From positions 148,558 to 212,557 of the forward strand of contig NW_019775776.1 of the NCBI RefSeq assembly GCF_001039355.2: DNA of 64,000 nt, written 5' to 3'. How positions within the stretch are numbered: position 1 is the stretch's first letter; each line of letters begins with the position of its first letter. The translations under genes were made by a program, and so were the position numbers. This document shows, in pieces, positions 23,327-35,765 of this stretch. Below the pieces are notes generated by a model. That model saw only the letters and a program-made list of their open reading frames with translations. It did not search any database and was not told the DNA's origin. The DNA is from Lingula anatina (Eukaryota > Brachiopoda > Lingulata > Lingulida > Lingulidae).

Positions 23327-24777
23327 TTTGTCTAAACGCTGGAGCTAGAGCAGGTGAGCACATGCACGAAGCAGAGTTAAAAGCACATTGAATTGAAGTT
23401 TCGTATTTAAAAGACACGCATATTGTATTGTGTGTAAGATGGATCTTCATTGCTTCAAAAATTACACATTAAACTCGTTTCTTGAAATTTTGATGCATAT
23501 CCATCCGATGACAGTAAGGGTACCGTGAGCTTGTAAGGCCGAAAATTGAGGCAACCAAAGATTACATATCAGTAACACCTAACACATTTGCCGAAAACTG
23601 AGGTGTGATAATCAAGAGTGGGCAGAAACATTAATCGCGGATAAGTCGGGGGCAAATGATTTCATTTTAAGAGGTCAAAGGTTTTGATCGATTAAAGGGA
23701 TAACAATTGTTCATTTTGGAAAAAAATTACTAGGATAAACAGCAATTTCCCCATTCTTACCAATGGTTAATGAATCTATTTCTGCAAAGCTAGAGCTAGT
23801 CCCTGTTTTTTTTCTAAAAAGTTTGTTTTTTTTGTAAAAATCTCTTAAGAGAGATCATTTTACGCCCACGTGTTTGTGTTTTGTAAGCAAATAAAGGGAT
23901 GGCCATTTCAAGTAAAAAAAAATATATATATATAAGAAAGAACATACAGTACCACTGAATCGCCTTAATACAAATCATGATCATTAGTTGAGCACTGTGG
24001 AAATATGTGCAAGCTAAATACTTTCAGAACCCTACGACTCATTAATAATGGAAAAGTGATAGGAAAATACATTTGGGTAGATCAGATCTGGGAAAATTAC
24101 TTTCAAACTAGAGATTATTATTCTTTTCAATGCCCACGTTGATGATTCTTTCAATAGCAGTAATTGTCAATTGTATAGAGTTGAAAACTTTGTTTCCTAA
24201 AAGTTATCTACCACTGGTCACATTTTCCGCGAATTAAAAATTCATTGACACTTTCAAATTTTGAGTGTACTGGTAACAATACCAACTATGCCTTGCATCC
24301 TTTACAGACCATAATGTAACGTATGTTCCACAGTCATAGAAAAGAAATGAAAAACAAGTTTAATAAATAGAGATAACATTTTTTTCAGTTTTTTTTGTAG
24401 AATTTAATGAGGTATTTAAAAGTAACTCAGACATCAAATGTGATAACCTATTAGACAACAGGATCCACACATCAAATGTTTTAATCATTTGTATGTAAAG
24501 GAATGCAGATCCTAGAAACATCAAACTTATGACCTCCTTTTCAGCACACTTGTAGGTTTTCCAACACAGTAGAAAATTCGTTCAAAATGAACTTTACTAA
24601 CATCCTCTCTGAAAGGCCTAAATTGTCTTGTGGATTTCAGCACTTTTGGGAAATTAAAAAAATATATATAATGTTTGTTCCATCTATAAAAAGTAAGTGA
24701 CTCACAAAATTGCGTTTTTAAGTCTATCCATTGAGTGGGTGTAAGAAACGGATCTCACTTTAGACTTCAAGAGTCAG
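23327..24777. other. Upstream region of the paraoxonase gene
   Basis: The region upstream of the paraoxonase ATG on the minus strand. No coding exon or convincing TATA box was found. It includes T-runs near 23800-23840. Confidence 0.5.
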
Positions 24778-24920
24778 ACCCGTAGCCAGCAATTTCAGAG
24801 GGGGACCTTTTACCATAAAATCCTCAAATACATAGGTCAAATTTTACCCAGAGTGGACCTTTTCCCAGCAAAAAGGGTGGTTCTTTCGAACCCCCCGAAC
24901 CCCCCTGGCTACGGGCCTGA
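24778..24920. mobile_element. CGTAGCCAG-type MITE, copy 2
   Basis: Starts ACCCGTAGCCAGCAATTTCA and ends CCCCCTGGCTACGGGCCTGA. The interior matches copy 1 in the same orientation (ACCTTTTACCATAAAA, TTTTACCCAGAGTGGACC, TTTTCCCAGCAAAAAGGGT). It lies just beyond the 3' end of the decayed gene at 24950-26378. Confidence 0.85.
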
Positions 24921-24949
24921 GGGTCTCTATGGTCCCTATCAGTTGCTAT

Positions 24950-26378
24950 TTAAGACAAACACAAATGATAGGCTACAAGAATAGCGTCCAGGTTGCTTGG
25001 TGTGATTTTAAACATTCGTTGCAATTTTTTCACCACTGATGGTTCCTCAACACAACACAAGATATTGTCAAAAGGTATCCAAATGGTGTCATCGCTCTTC
25101 GGCCATTGGAAGAGACTTTTCCGTTTCTCTAAAAAGTTGATCTCTGCCTCTCTGTCTGATTTGTCGATATCTTGTACTTTCCCCAGGTACCATTCTTTCT
25201 CACAGATCACTGCTGCAAAATCACCTACCGTTACCACCACCATTTGTCCAGTGATGCGATGGGTTATGCCTTTTTCTTTGCTCAATCTTGTTTCAATTTT
25301 TATTGGTACAAACAAATGTGTGCCTTCCCAGATGTCACACAATCTGCCCTGGATACACAACAGCCTTTAGAAGCAGCGCCATATTCTGGTGCTTTGTGCA
25401 AAGACAGCTGTGTCTGGCAATGTGATGTTGACAGAATGTGCCTGGGTCGAAGACATCGAAAGGTTTCCAGAGATATCTTTATGTTTGGATTTTCACTCAT
25501 AAACTTGAAGTATAAGGTTAGCAATGTAATCTGTCAGCACTCTAGTTTACATTTTCTTTCTATCTTCTTATAATTTGTGCACATCTTCTTTTTCCAGTTG
25601 GGCTCTACTATTTGTCATCTTGTACAGCTTGCCTGTTTTTTTTCTGCTACTCACATCCATCGACCTTTTGACCAGTCCTCGGCAAATGATTACGGCACAT
25701 GCCAGTAGCAGTGGAAAGAAATCTGAGACAACGATACTTCCTCACAATCTTCCCAGCCACTATATTACAATTACACAAAATTTTCATCTTACTTCTTGGT
25801 GTAACTTGTTTAGCTTGACCCACTGCAGCTCCTAAAACATTTCCTATAAGTAATTGCTTCCACACAGTGTTAGCTTGGGTCCTCTTTAACATAGCCTGCC
25901 GTATGGTGCGTTCTGTCTTGGTTTTGGGGTTTGTGGAGAATTCAGGTAATTCCATATTTCGTCTTCTACAATGGCTAAATTGTTGCCTCATAGCGTTCTC
26001 CCTCTTTCTCATGGCATTTACTTGTGCCTGTAGTTCTGTAATTGTTTTTTGTGCCTGCCTTAAGTTTCTTCTCAATCTTTTATCTCCATGCTGTGGCCAC
26101 CTCACACATACAACAAGCCTCTCTGGTGGTGATTGCTGTGGACTTGCCTTGGTAACTTCTACAGCAGCTAGGAGCTCTTCTTTCCTTTGGTGAAGTCTAA
26201 GTTTTCGTGCTTTAGTCTTCGCATTTCTCTTTTGTCTTTCACGGTCGGTTAAGGACGCGGAAGGCACATAGTATTTTTGAACTCTTTTTCTTTCCCTTTC
26301 CAGGAATGCTTCACCCTCATTTTTCTTTTTACGAGATCGATAATTTTTTTGAATCTCAGCTCTTGTTTTTGCCATTTT
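24950..26378 (-). pseudogene. Decayed copy of an uncharacterised invertebrate basic/coiled-coil protein family
   Basis: On the minus strand an acceptor TATTTTTCAG sits three bases before an ATG (26375-26373). The reading frame then gives a basic N-terminus (MAKTRAEIQKNYRSRKKK), a Leu/Gln-rich coiled coil and KKVTP-like sequence. A GTAAGA donor and a CTCAG acceptor, then a GTGAGT donor (25654) and TTCAAG acceptor, keep phase into FMSENPNIKISLETFRCLRP. Beyond this, family-like motifs appear in different frames (CLCTKHQNMALLLKAV, then GDFAAVICEKEWYLGKVQD and FQWPKSDDTIW), so at least two frameshifts are present. From memory this order (basic/coiled coil, ENP..IS..F..LRP, CLC..H, a Tudor-like EWYxGKV segment, and a WP motif) is a many-copy uncharacterised family in cnidarians and other invertebrates. 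An intact gene with unrecognised introns cannot be excluded. Confidence 0.55.
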
Positions 26379-26422
26379 CTGAAAAATAATTTGATTGTAT
26401 ATATAATGATAGTGTTCCATTA

Positions 26423-26595
26423 CCCTCTACCAGGGCGAGTGATAGATTTCTTACAGATATTCACAGATATGTCTCTAGCTAGATAGATGGTCATTTAGAG
26501 CTCAACTTGAGCCCTACTGTATATGACCATCTATCTAGCTAGAGACATATCTGTGAATATCTGTAAAAAATCTATCACTCGCCCTGGTAGAGGGC
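26423..26595. mobile_element. Near-perfect 173-bp palindrome (foldback element)
   Basis: The left arm CCCTCTACCAGGGCGAGTGA...TATCTAGCTAGAG-type sequence is repeated inverted almost base for base, ending TCACTCGCCCTGGTAGAGGG, around a short centre near 26495-26515. AGTGTTCC occurs at 26411-26418 and again at 26596-26603, a possible 8-bp target duplication (hAT-like, inference). It sits 45 bp upstream of the start codon of the decayed gene. Confidence 0.85.
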
Positions 26596-26603
26596 AGTGT
26601 TCC

Positions 26604-29600
26604 GTCCGGTATCAATGTATTTCCTGTTCTACTATTTGCCACTGCGCTCATTGCGCTCGCTGGCGATTATTTTTTTCTTTGCATACAGTAGTCTTGTTTG
26701 CCATATATTCCTTGCGAAGCAAGAGAGGCAGTACATGTAGATGGTTGTGCGGGCTGGCTGCCGCGTTTTATGTTTTCTGAAAGTATTTGATGGAATTCAC
26801 ATAAAATTCTTATTACGACAAAATCATAACATCGTCACTGAGGGTTTTATGGATATCTTTACACTCACCTCATCTTATCTTTAGCAGCACAGAAACAAGA
26901 CTTTGTGCCTCGATATGACAGAAAACTCTGGTGTTTTTAGCCTCCAAATTCTAAAAAATATCAATAATTGGGTTCGGGTGTTTAGTTTCGTTCAAAAATT
27001 GTTTGGAATCCAATTAGCTTACATATTGAATGAAACAAGCAGTGTTCAGTCTAAATATCATTTCTATTCGTTTATATCAAAGCTAATTTCTTAAATGTTT
27101 ATTTTCTTTCAACATTTGTTTCGTTGACCAAGTCGATGGCCAAATCGTTTTATTTTGGTTGTTCCACTATGTGTTTAAAATCCTGTAAAGCGTTGATTAT
27201 TTGCAAGTATGTAGTTTTATTGTCACCAAAAAGTAATAAAATACATTTCTTCCCTCACTGTCAATTTTTTTGAAAACACATATGTTAATTTTTTCAACTT
27301 ACTGACGACTTAAATAACGAAAGGAGTACAAGGAAGGGTACATGCACACTAGATGGAACAGCTAGTCTATTTCGAGGCCATTGATTAGGCGTGAGAACCG
27401 AAGCGCTTATTTTGGACACTCAAAATAGGAATATAGATTATTTTCATTACTTGATATACGTATCGTGTTGCAACCGAGTTGCAGGTGAGTAAGTGTCCAC
27501 AACTGTAGTATGAGCACGGTACTTTTGTTTTGCAATTGTCAGGAAACATGATAAGTGAGAGGGAGACTCGGCAAGATATTGTTGTTGCACTCAGCGTAGG
27601 CATAAGAGCGTCAACACAGATTCACCGAGCGAACTGGGGTCCCCAATTTTCGCGTCAAGTGTCAACTCCCTTTCCTAATATTAAGCACGATGCAAGCTAA
27701 ATAGTTATTACTGTTTACAAACGCGGTAGGTTGTTTTAGTTAACGAAGCTGTCGAATGCGGGTATATATGTGTATTGTTGTTGGTGGGTCATGCATCGGT
27801 TCCCCCTCTGCAACAGGTGGTTGAGTAATGGAGGGGAAGCTGTCAGAGAAATACCTGTATCTATTTATTAAATACCATGTTTTTATTAATGTCGATTGCT
27901 CAGGTTATGTCACAAGGATATTTGATATTAATGCACAGCGCTTCTTGTTATTGTTAACAGAATTTATATTGGATGCTGTTTCTGTTTAAATGGTTGGGTT
28001 AAACAAGACTCATTCTATATTAGTGAGTCCAACCCCCAATCAAGAGTCCCAATCAATATAAAATCATGAGGGGCCGGTTTGTCTAGTATTTCATTACTTT
28101 TGAAAGTGCAGATTATTAACATAACATAAGGTTGATTTTGCATTATGTTTGAAAACGAATATGAAATAATAGTTTTTGGAAGTCAGTCCTAGGTGGTAGA
28201 TATAGGGTAGAGCTTACAGGTTTAATCTTTTTATGTACATACAACTTATGAATGTTGAGTGCAGTGTTGTTTCTGACCCCTTGTCATAAAGAACAACTGA
28301 CAGACATAACCCGCTCATTGAAAGATGTTTGTCACGTGTTTGCATAGTCTTTATGGGTGTTATTTAGTCAGCAGGTCAACCTTTGTTTGTTGTTTAGCTT
28401 TGACATTACCAAAGATTTTTTCATGTTGCTGAATTCTCACAAAGGGTTATATATTTCTGATGCATATGACATCTTATGTTGTCTATATTAGAACCGGGAT
28501 ACATTTGACCCCCCCCCCCCCCTAAAAAAATACTTCCTGTTTTTTCCAATTTTAAATAATTCTTTAAGAAATTATGACTTGGTACAGGCCCGTAGCCAGG
28601 GGGGGGGTTTGGGGGGGGTTCGAAAGAACCTCCCTTTTGCTGGGAAAAGGTCCCCTCTGGCTAAAAATTTATCTAGGCACATGAAGGTTTCATGGTAAAA
28701 GGTCCACTTCTTCAGAAAAAGAACCCCCCTTTTGAAATTGCTAGCTAGGGGCCTGTGGTATATGAAAGAATATACAGCTAATTGTATTATTTACCTATCC
28801 CAAAAATACTGAGTATTGTATTGAAATCCATTTACATACCCATACCCATAGATATTGACAAACCCTGTTACAGTAAAGTATTGTTACTCGAAAGATAAAT
28901 ATTTAGGTTATCTACATTCTGCGTTCTTTAAACATTGATCTGTTTGTTCTCCTTGCAGAAATAGCTGGCGTGTGATTGTTGCGTCAACAAAATATCAAAT
29001 TTTTCTCTCACCTCAGTGAATTGGCAGTTTGAGTTCAGGTATTCTGATACTATCTTAACTTGCATTATACAAATTTCTCTAGCATAACAATCTTGTCATT
29101 CTTCTAATTGTGACACTGAAAAATGCAGTGAAAATGAAGAATTCATGCGTTCTTGTGATGTACAGCCTTCTTGAATTTGATAAAGTATATTTCTTTGAGT
29201 TAGATCTAGTTGAAAAAGAAAAATTGAAGTTGGCAACATTACAATATTGCATGTTCATAGCCATGTGTATATTCCTAACACAGTCTGCCTCATTTCATGA
29301 ACTGTCCTGTTGTATGGAGTGAGGATAAAAAGATAAGGCTATATATGGCAATATAAATAGAAAGTAAAACCTAAAAGATCGTGTGGCAAAGCATTCAGTC
29401 TGGGACTTCAACACAGGGTATGTAGATCAGATTTAGGGCTTTGTACTTGCAAATGACTTGCACTGCGTAGATGAGGAAGAATTGATGGTGCAATATTGGT
29501 AATGCTTGATGTAGTACAGATTGCACCAAGCTTGTCCTATTATATTCTGTGTATTATTAAGCATAGTTGAAGGCTCTTGTCAGGGCTGAGATCTGCAGTA

Positions 29601-32600
29601 TATAATAAAAAGGCCACCCGATCTCAACTTCTAGAATGGCACGGGCTATTTACTCTGAGCACAAGCACCATAAAGGGATCAGGTCCCATTAAATTAGCTC
29701 TCTAATTGAAATGTTTGTTTTCTTTAACTGAAAAGATTGTGCTGATTGCAATTTTTGCTTTGATACCTGGGCAGAATAAATGGCAATAAATAAGTAAGGC
29801 GAGGTTGGCCTGTTCTTTTGATTCAGTTGACACAAGGAGGTGTAGGCTAGAGTCACCGGTTGGGAAAAATCTATGGAGGATTATTGAATTACAAAGCAGC
29901 GTGGGTTTGCATAATAAACATTTTTTCCTTTATGTCAGGTGCACATTGAGTTGTGGCCTATGACACGGCTTTATATCTGAATATGCATGCTGAATTAATG
30001 TAGAGGTATGTATGTCTGTATACCTGCTGGTATGTCGATATCAAAAAGGGGACACCTTTAAAAGATGTGAGGGACATTATATATTCTGAAGTGGGATGTT
30101 GTGAAATCTTATCTCAAAATTTTTCATGTCAATAAGTGACTAGTTGTGAACAGGTCAGAAATTTTTTGATAAAACTTGACAGCAGTTCAGTCTATGAAGA
30201 TAAAAAGCCTCATCCTGGCATCACACTTTACCTATCCCAATGACCTATTTGTGTTTATGTTAGATCTGTGGTCCTCCACTGTGACTAAGCAAGTATCAGA
30301 GGGCTAACAATACAGCAGTGTTTACCTGAGGGATAATATACAAAGTGGAAGGCTGATGTGTTGGTTACATGGTCATCCCCTGAAAGGATCCCTAGAAAAG
30401 TTGCTCATTCATTAAAATTAACAGGGTGGAGATAAAGTGCTAGCCTACTTGCCAGTGCTAATCTTACTTCTTTTCCAATGAGTGCTTTGACAAACAGGGT
30501 TTTCTCAAGCGTGGGATATTTTATCTTATGGCATAAATATTCAGGTAGACTATCCTTTCTAGGAACTTAGTAGCTTTGCACCCCTGAAATATTTGTTTTT
30601 TGAATGAATAATTTATTTCAATTTGAGTGCATATTGTACTTTCAAACATAGAGTTTGTTACTGATTTTAATTCACCTTGACTGTTTAAAGCATCAGCTGA
30701 GGGTTACTGTTTTTATTGTTATTTTATTGTATAGCCAGCATGGTATTGGCTTGGATGTGTAGTGGACAGTATCTTATGAGAGGTTTCAAATATAATACAA
30801 TGGGCCATTTTATGGCAGCCTTCACAATAAAGCTCTTTCCTTCAGAAAAGAAAGGAAATGAGTATTTGAACACAGATTGAAATCTAACTGCACTAAACAC
30901 ACAGCACATTCTGTCTGGAAGGGAAAATCATTTTTGCAAAATGTGTCCCTTATTGGCACTTTTCAGAACTGTAATATGATCAGTTGATCAAATATATGAT
31001 TTAATGCTCTGTCTGGTTGATAATGGACTTGTATTTATTAATGTAAAAAGGAAAATATTATACAAATGCTGAATGAATGTTTTAAATCTATTAATTTGTT
31101 GCTTAAAAAGATGCCATATGTAAAATATTGTACACATTACCCCCCCCCCCCATACAATTAGTAAAATTCCTTCTTCCTTCAGGTAATTAGTCTTTGATTT
31201 ATCAATCTTCTGGAGACTCATTATATTGAGAAAATGTTTCCATGTTTCACACAGAGGCATAGTTTTGGAATATATATTGAAGATGAGCAAAAAATGGTGT
31301 ATTTCCATGTTAGTGGTCAGAAGGTGTGGGCTCAGGTGTGTTGGAATGATACCCTGGGGCTGTCACTGGAACCATAAAGTGGGTAGACAGCAGGGATAAT
31401 GATCTTCTTATCCCCAGGGTGACTATAAACATGTTACTCTGGTATCTTACCTCAATCTACAACTTATGAAGAATAGAGCCTTAGATGCTTGTATGCTTCA
31501 AATCTAGTCAGTTATAAATCAGATGGCATGAGAGGAGAGTCCTTGTTTAGCATGTTAAGAGATATATGGTACTACAGTCAGAATTTTTGGTTTTGTTACT
31601 TGATTGTCTTTAAGAAAAGGCATTAAGAAAAATTGCCATTATTGTCACATTGAGGTTTATAAGTGTGCTAACCAAGTTTGCTGCAGATAGATATCAAAAA
31701 GAAATGTCAAGAAAGAAATAATGATGGTAATGTGAAACTATTTATGTCATATATATACTCAGATATTGAATGTACCTTTGAATAAGGAGTAAAATCCACA
31801 TTTCTGTAAGTTTGGAAATTGAATAAGCATTGACAGTTATTTATGCAAGTGGACATTAAATTGGTATTTACCATATATAAAAGAGCACAAAGGAGATCTT
31901 TTTTGTTAGAGCAACGAGTCGTACCCCACAAGTTTCAAGCATTTTTTTCTGTTTCTAACATCTAGATAGTGATGTTACATGTATTATATCATGGAGATAA
32001 ATCTTCTTTTCTTAGAACACTTTTTAAAGCAATAGATTACCACAAAAATACCATATAAAATTATGTGAAAGCTGCTGAAGCCCATTTGTCAGTTGTGATG
32101 TATCTCATCTCAATATAATATCTGTGTATAATTGGATGTGTCTGCAAGTAATGTTGCTTGTCTCATGTGGCGGTAAGTGGGACTGTTACCAACAATTGTT
32201 GCCTGTGAACATTTATTGTACTTTTTCCTCAAAGCTTGCTGTTACATATATTACATGGTAAAGACTTAGGTTGTGTATGTTGTATGCAAGAAGAGTTACA
32301 CATAAGAAGTTCTGCATGCTAGAATCCCATTGTGTTTGTCCCGCTGAAGAATTTTACTTGTGACCTCTAAGATGTGACGGAATGTATAACTATGCCAACT
32401 TCCAGGTAGATAACACTAAGATAATCTGTTTACTTAATCAATACAGGAGCTGTCCTTAATGGAAGAGAAAATAACACTGAATGAGAAATAAATGGCAGGA
32501 ATGTTCTGAATATTTTTACTTAAATTTACTTGCTTCATATGAATTAATTTAGATCAGTAGTTGGTTATCTCTCTTTGATCTTGTATTGTCTGACATTAGT

Positions 32601-33350
32601 TGGCAAAGGTTTCGTGTTCGTAAGTACTTGGGATACTTAAAATACTTTAGGGCAATATTTGATCAAGTGAGCCTGCCAATCTATGAAGACTCATAGGCAG
32701 GCAGCAGCATCTCTTGTGGCTACTGTATTGTGGAATTATACATGTGTAATAGTACTACATGTCTTGTTGTAACTAGTTGTAAGGTTTCATTTGTCATACA
32801 GTAAACCTTAGCATATATATATATCTGATTCAGAAATCTGTCCAAAACCACCAACCACAGACTCTATTCTCATCTTATATATTGAAATAAGAGTAAATAC
32901 AGTCACTTCACTCTTGGGTTCAACATGTGAAATTTATTCTCCTCCTGCTGTAGTATTTGGCATACCTGTCCTAATACCCCTGCTTGTGTTGATAGTTACC
33001 ATTTGTGTGACATGTTTGTCTGTTTTGGGGGGTAGCAGCCTCCATAAAACAAAAACAGCCTGCTGGCGTGTGTTGACTCAAGTTCTCAGGTTCACGTAAT
33101 GTATGTAACAGAGGTATTTACCAGGACAGCCATCATTCATTATGTAATGTTGAAGAGAGTGAGTTCAGGTTATATGCTGCATTACAGTTCTTTGTTAGTT
33201 AGTGATGATAATTACAAACTTTGTTTTATAAATGCAAAATTTTTAAAACTAATATATGCCTTTCAGTAATACAGAATATGGTGTTTTTTTCATAAAGTCT
33301 AAACAAAAACCAGTGTCAGATTTGAAATATTTCCTCTTGGTTTATTTCAG
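26604..33350. other. Long region upstream of the SESTD1 coding exons
   Basis: No coding exon recognised. It holds one CGTAGCCAG-type MITE (28585-28756). The 5' UTR and promoter of the SESTD1 gene must lie here or in an unrecognised leader exon, because the first coding exon begins after an acceptor at 33349-33350. Confidence 0.5.
28585..28756. mobile_element. CGTAGCCAG-type MITE, copy 3 (inverted)
   Basis: Reads CAGGCCCGTAGCCAGG at the left and ends CTAGCTAGGGGCCTG. The interior CTTTTGCTGGGAAAAGGTCC and CATGGTAAAAGGTCCAC are reverse complements of the motifs in copies 1 and 2, so it is inserted in the opposite orientation. Confidence 0.85.
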
Positions 33351-33385
33351 GCTGTATTCCACTTAGCCTTACAATGACCTAGAAG

Positions 33386-35765
33386 ATGTCTCAGTGGCAG
33401 GACCCACAAAGGCCAAGTGATCATGCCTATCTGCAGGGATATGAGAGGGACCCCCAGGGATATGGCAGAGATCCCCAGGGATATGAGGGATATCCCCAGG
33501 GACAGGATATACATAGGCCTGGCAGCTATGCAAGTTATGAAGGATCTGGCATGAACATGCCCTACCAGGATCAGGATTCAAGATACCAGGGTAATTATAG
33601 AGAAGACTACGGAGGCAGTTATGATCAACAAAAGGCTGGAAGTTATGTTGATTATGCAGGAAATTATAGAATGGATAATTTCAAAGAACAAGACACAAGG
33701 AGTTACCAAAACACCGATATGTACAGAAGTCAGGATCCACAACGGCTAAGTTATGCCAGCTATCAGGGTTCTGGCATGGATGATTCTAGGGGACAAGACC
33801 CACAGAGGGCAAGTTATGCCAGCTATCAAGGTTCTGGGATGGGTGATTCTAGAGCACAAGATCCACAAAGGCTAAGTTATGCCAGCTATCAGGGTTCTGG
33901 CATGGGTGATTTTAGGTCACAAGATCCTCAGAGGCTTAGCTATGCCAGCTATCAGGGTTCTGGCATGGGTGATTCTAGAGCTCAAGATCCTCAGAGACTT
34001 AGCTATGCCAGCTATCAGGGTTCTGGCATTGGTGATTCTAGAGCACAGGCTCCTCAGAGACTTAGCTATGCCAGCTATCAGGGTTCTGGCAGGGGTGATT
34101 CTAGAGCTCAGGATTCCCAAAGGCTTAGTTATGCCAGTTATCAGGGACCTGCCATGGATGATTCTAGAGCACGTGATCCACAGAGAAGTAGCTATGCCAG
34201 TTATCAGGGACCTGGCATGGATGATTCTAGAGCACGTGATCCACAGAGAAGTAGCTATGCCAGTTATCAGGGTTCTAACATGGGTGAACCAAGTGCTATG
34301 CAGGAACCACAAAGAACATCATCCAATTATTATGATCCACAAAGACCTGGTAGTTATGCCAGTTATCAAGGTTCAGATGTGGATATGCCTAGGTATTCTG
34401 GGGGTCCACATGAGGGGACACAGGTCAATCTAGGGTATTACCAGGAAAGGGAACCTGCAACACAATATTATGGACATGGGGAATCAGGGGACCCATTTCC
34501 AGGATATTATGAAGATTCAGAAGGTCAACCTCAGTACCCAGATGATCAGCCTTCATATCTTGCAGAAAGTGTCCCAGGATCTTTAGCTAGAGGGGACAGC
34601 ATGTCACACTACACAGGGTACTTGAATGCACGGGACCAAGAGTCATATCAGCAACAGGGCCATGCCCCACCTGAACCACAAATGCATCCAGACCCAAGAA
34701 GGGTGTCTGGGACTTATGACCCAGACATACCCTCTACAGACCCACAGGAACCAGACTATGAAAGGGGACCTGACCCATATACTACCTTGCCAGATCCTAG
34801 AAGGCAACAGCCTGATTCAAATAAATGGAATACTCGTATGGATTTGTCGGTGGATTCTCGCCAATCACCTGCAAATGTCCCACAACCTTTGGATGCAGGG
34901 CAGATGAATCCCCCAACCCAGGATGCTCCAAGAACTGCCCCGGACTCCAGGTGGAGTACCCGCATGGATTTATCCAGGGAGGCACAGGGTACCAAGACGC
35001 CAGAGCCTACAGATTCAAGATGGCGCTCCTCCTACACGGACTCTCCAAAAGATTGGGAATCCAGAAGGGGGATTCCAGCAGAAGGGCATGGCCCAGAACC
35101 ACTCACGTATCCAGATCCAAACAGAGTACCTGCCTCTCAAGGGACTGAGCCAGTCAGCTATCAGGATCCTAGGAGAACATCTCAGTCAAGCCGCAGTGTT
35201 CAGCTTGATGATAGCCGGGTGACAGCCCCTACAGATGCAGACTCCACCACCAACATTCCGCGTATTGAAGACCCCAGTGATTATTATCCACAGAAGAAAA
35301 GAATAGATACTACAACCTGGGAGAGTTATCATCAGGACATGCCTGCCAGTCCTGGGGACACCAAGTTTAGACCTCATGATCTCCACAGGCAACAGTCTAC
35401 TGGCAGTTACCCTGGAGATACTAAACCACCTGCTGATGATTCATTTTCTTCCAGAGAGGGGGGTTCTAGTGGGAGGTCAATACCCCAAGAAGCCTCGCCC
35501 CAGCCTATTCCTCCCAAGGGATTTAGGAATACCCTAAATGATTCCCAAAGGTCTACAGGTTCTCTGAAGCCCTTGCAGCAACCTGATGCTCGGAGCAGCA
35601 CGTTAGATGATAGTAGGTCTAGAACACCCAGAAAGGATGAATTGCAGCGGAGATCTTATGCTTTGGATACCACCCCCAGCAAGCTTCAGCAGTCCCCTGC
35701 CTCCAGGAGATCCACTCCCCAAGACAGGCTTAAGAGGAGTGTTTCTAATGGCTTGGAAAATGAAA
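33386..35765 (+). other. First coding exon: disordered Tyr/Ser/Gln/Pro-rich extension joined to SESTD1
   Basis: It encodes 793 residues plus one base and ends at AATGAAA|GTAAGT. Joined to 40520 the frame continues T-R-V-M-E-A-A-Q into the Sec14 domain. Content in order: DPQGY-rich head (residues 1-115), nine 21-residue repeats (116-304), Tyr/Pro-rich middle, paired RMDLS motifs, then a Ser/Arg/Pro-rich tail with DPRR and DDSR motifs. There is no signal peptide, membrane segment or known domain. Vertebrate SESTD1 as I know it lacks this part. The open frame runs on to 35848 only through the intron. An internal promoter giving a short form that starts at 40528 is possible. Confidence 0.82.

Noticed and set aside
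25640-25780. Reading the decayed gene through to VDGCE as a real protein end
   Set aside because: That frame ends in what reads better as two introns (GTAAGA...CTCAG and GTGAGT...TTCAAG). Splicing restores family-like sequence beyond the stop.
33879-34433. Long plus-strand open frame overlapping the SESTD1 repeat exon in another frame (also a minus-strand one at 33917-34312)
   Set aside because: The repeat unit is 63 bp, so any frame that is open in one unit stays open in all. These are shadows of the true frame, which alone runs from an ATG to a good splice donor.
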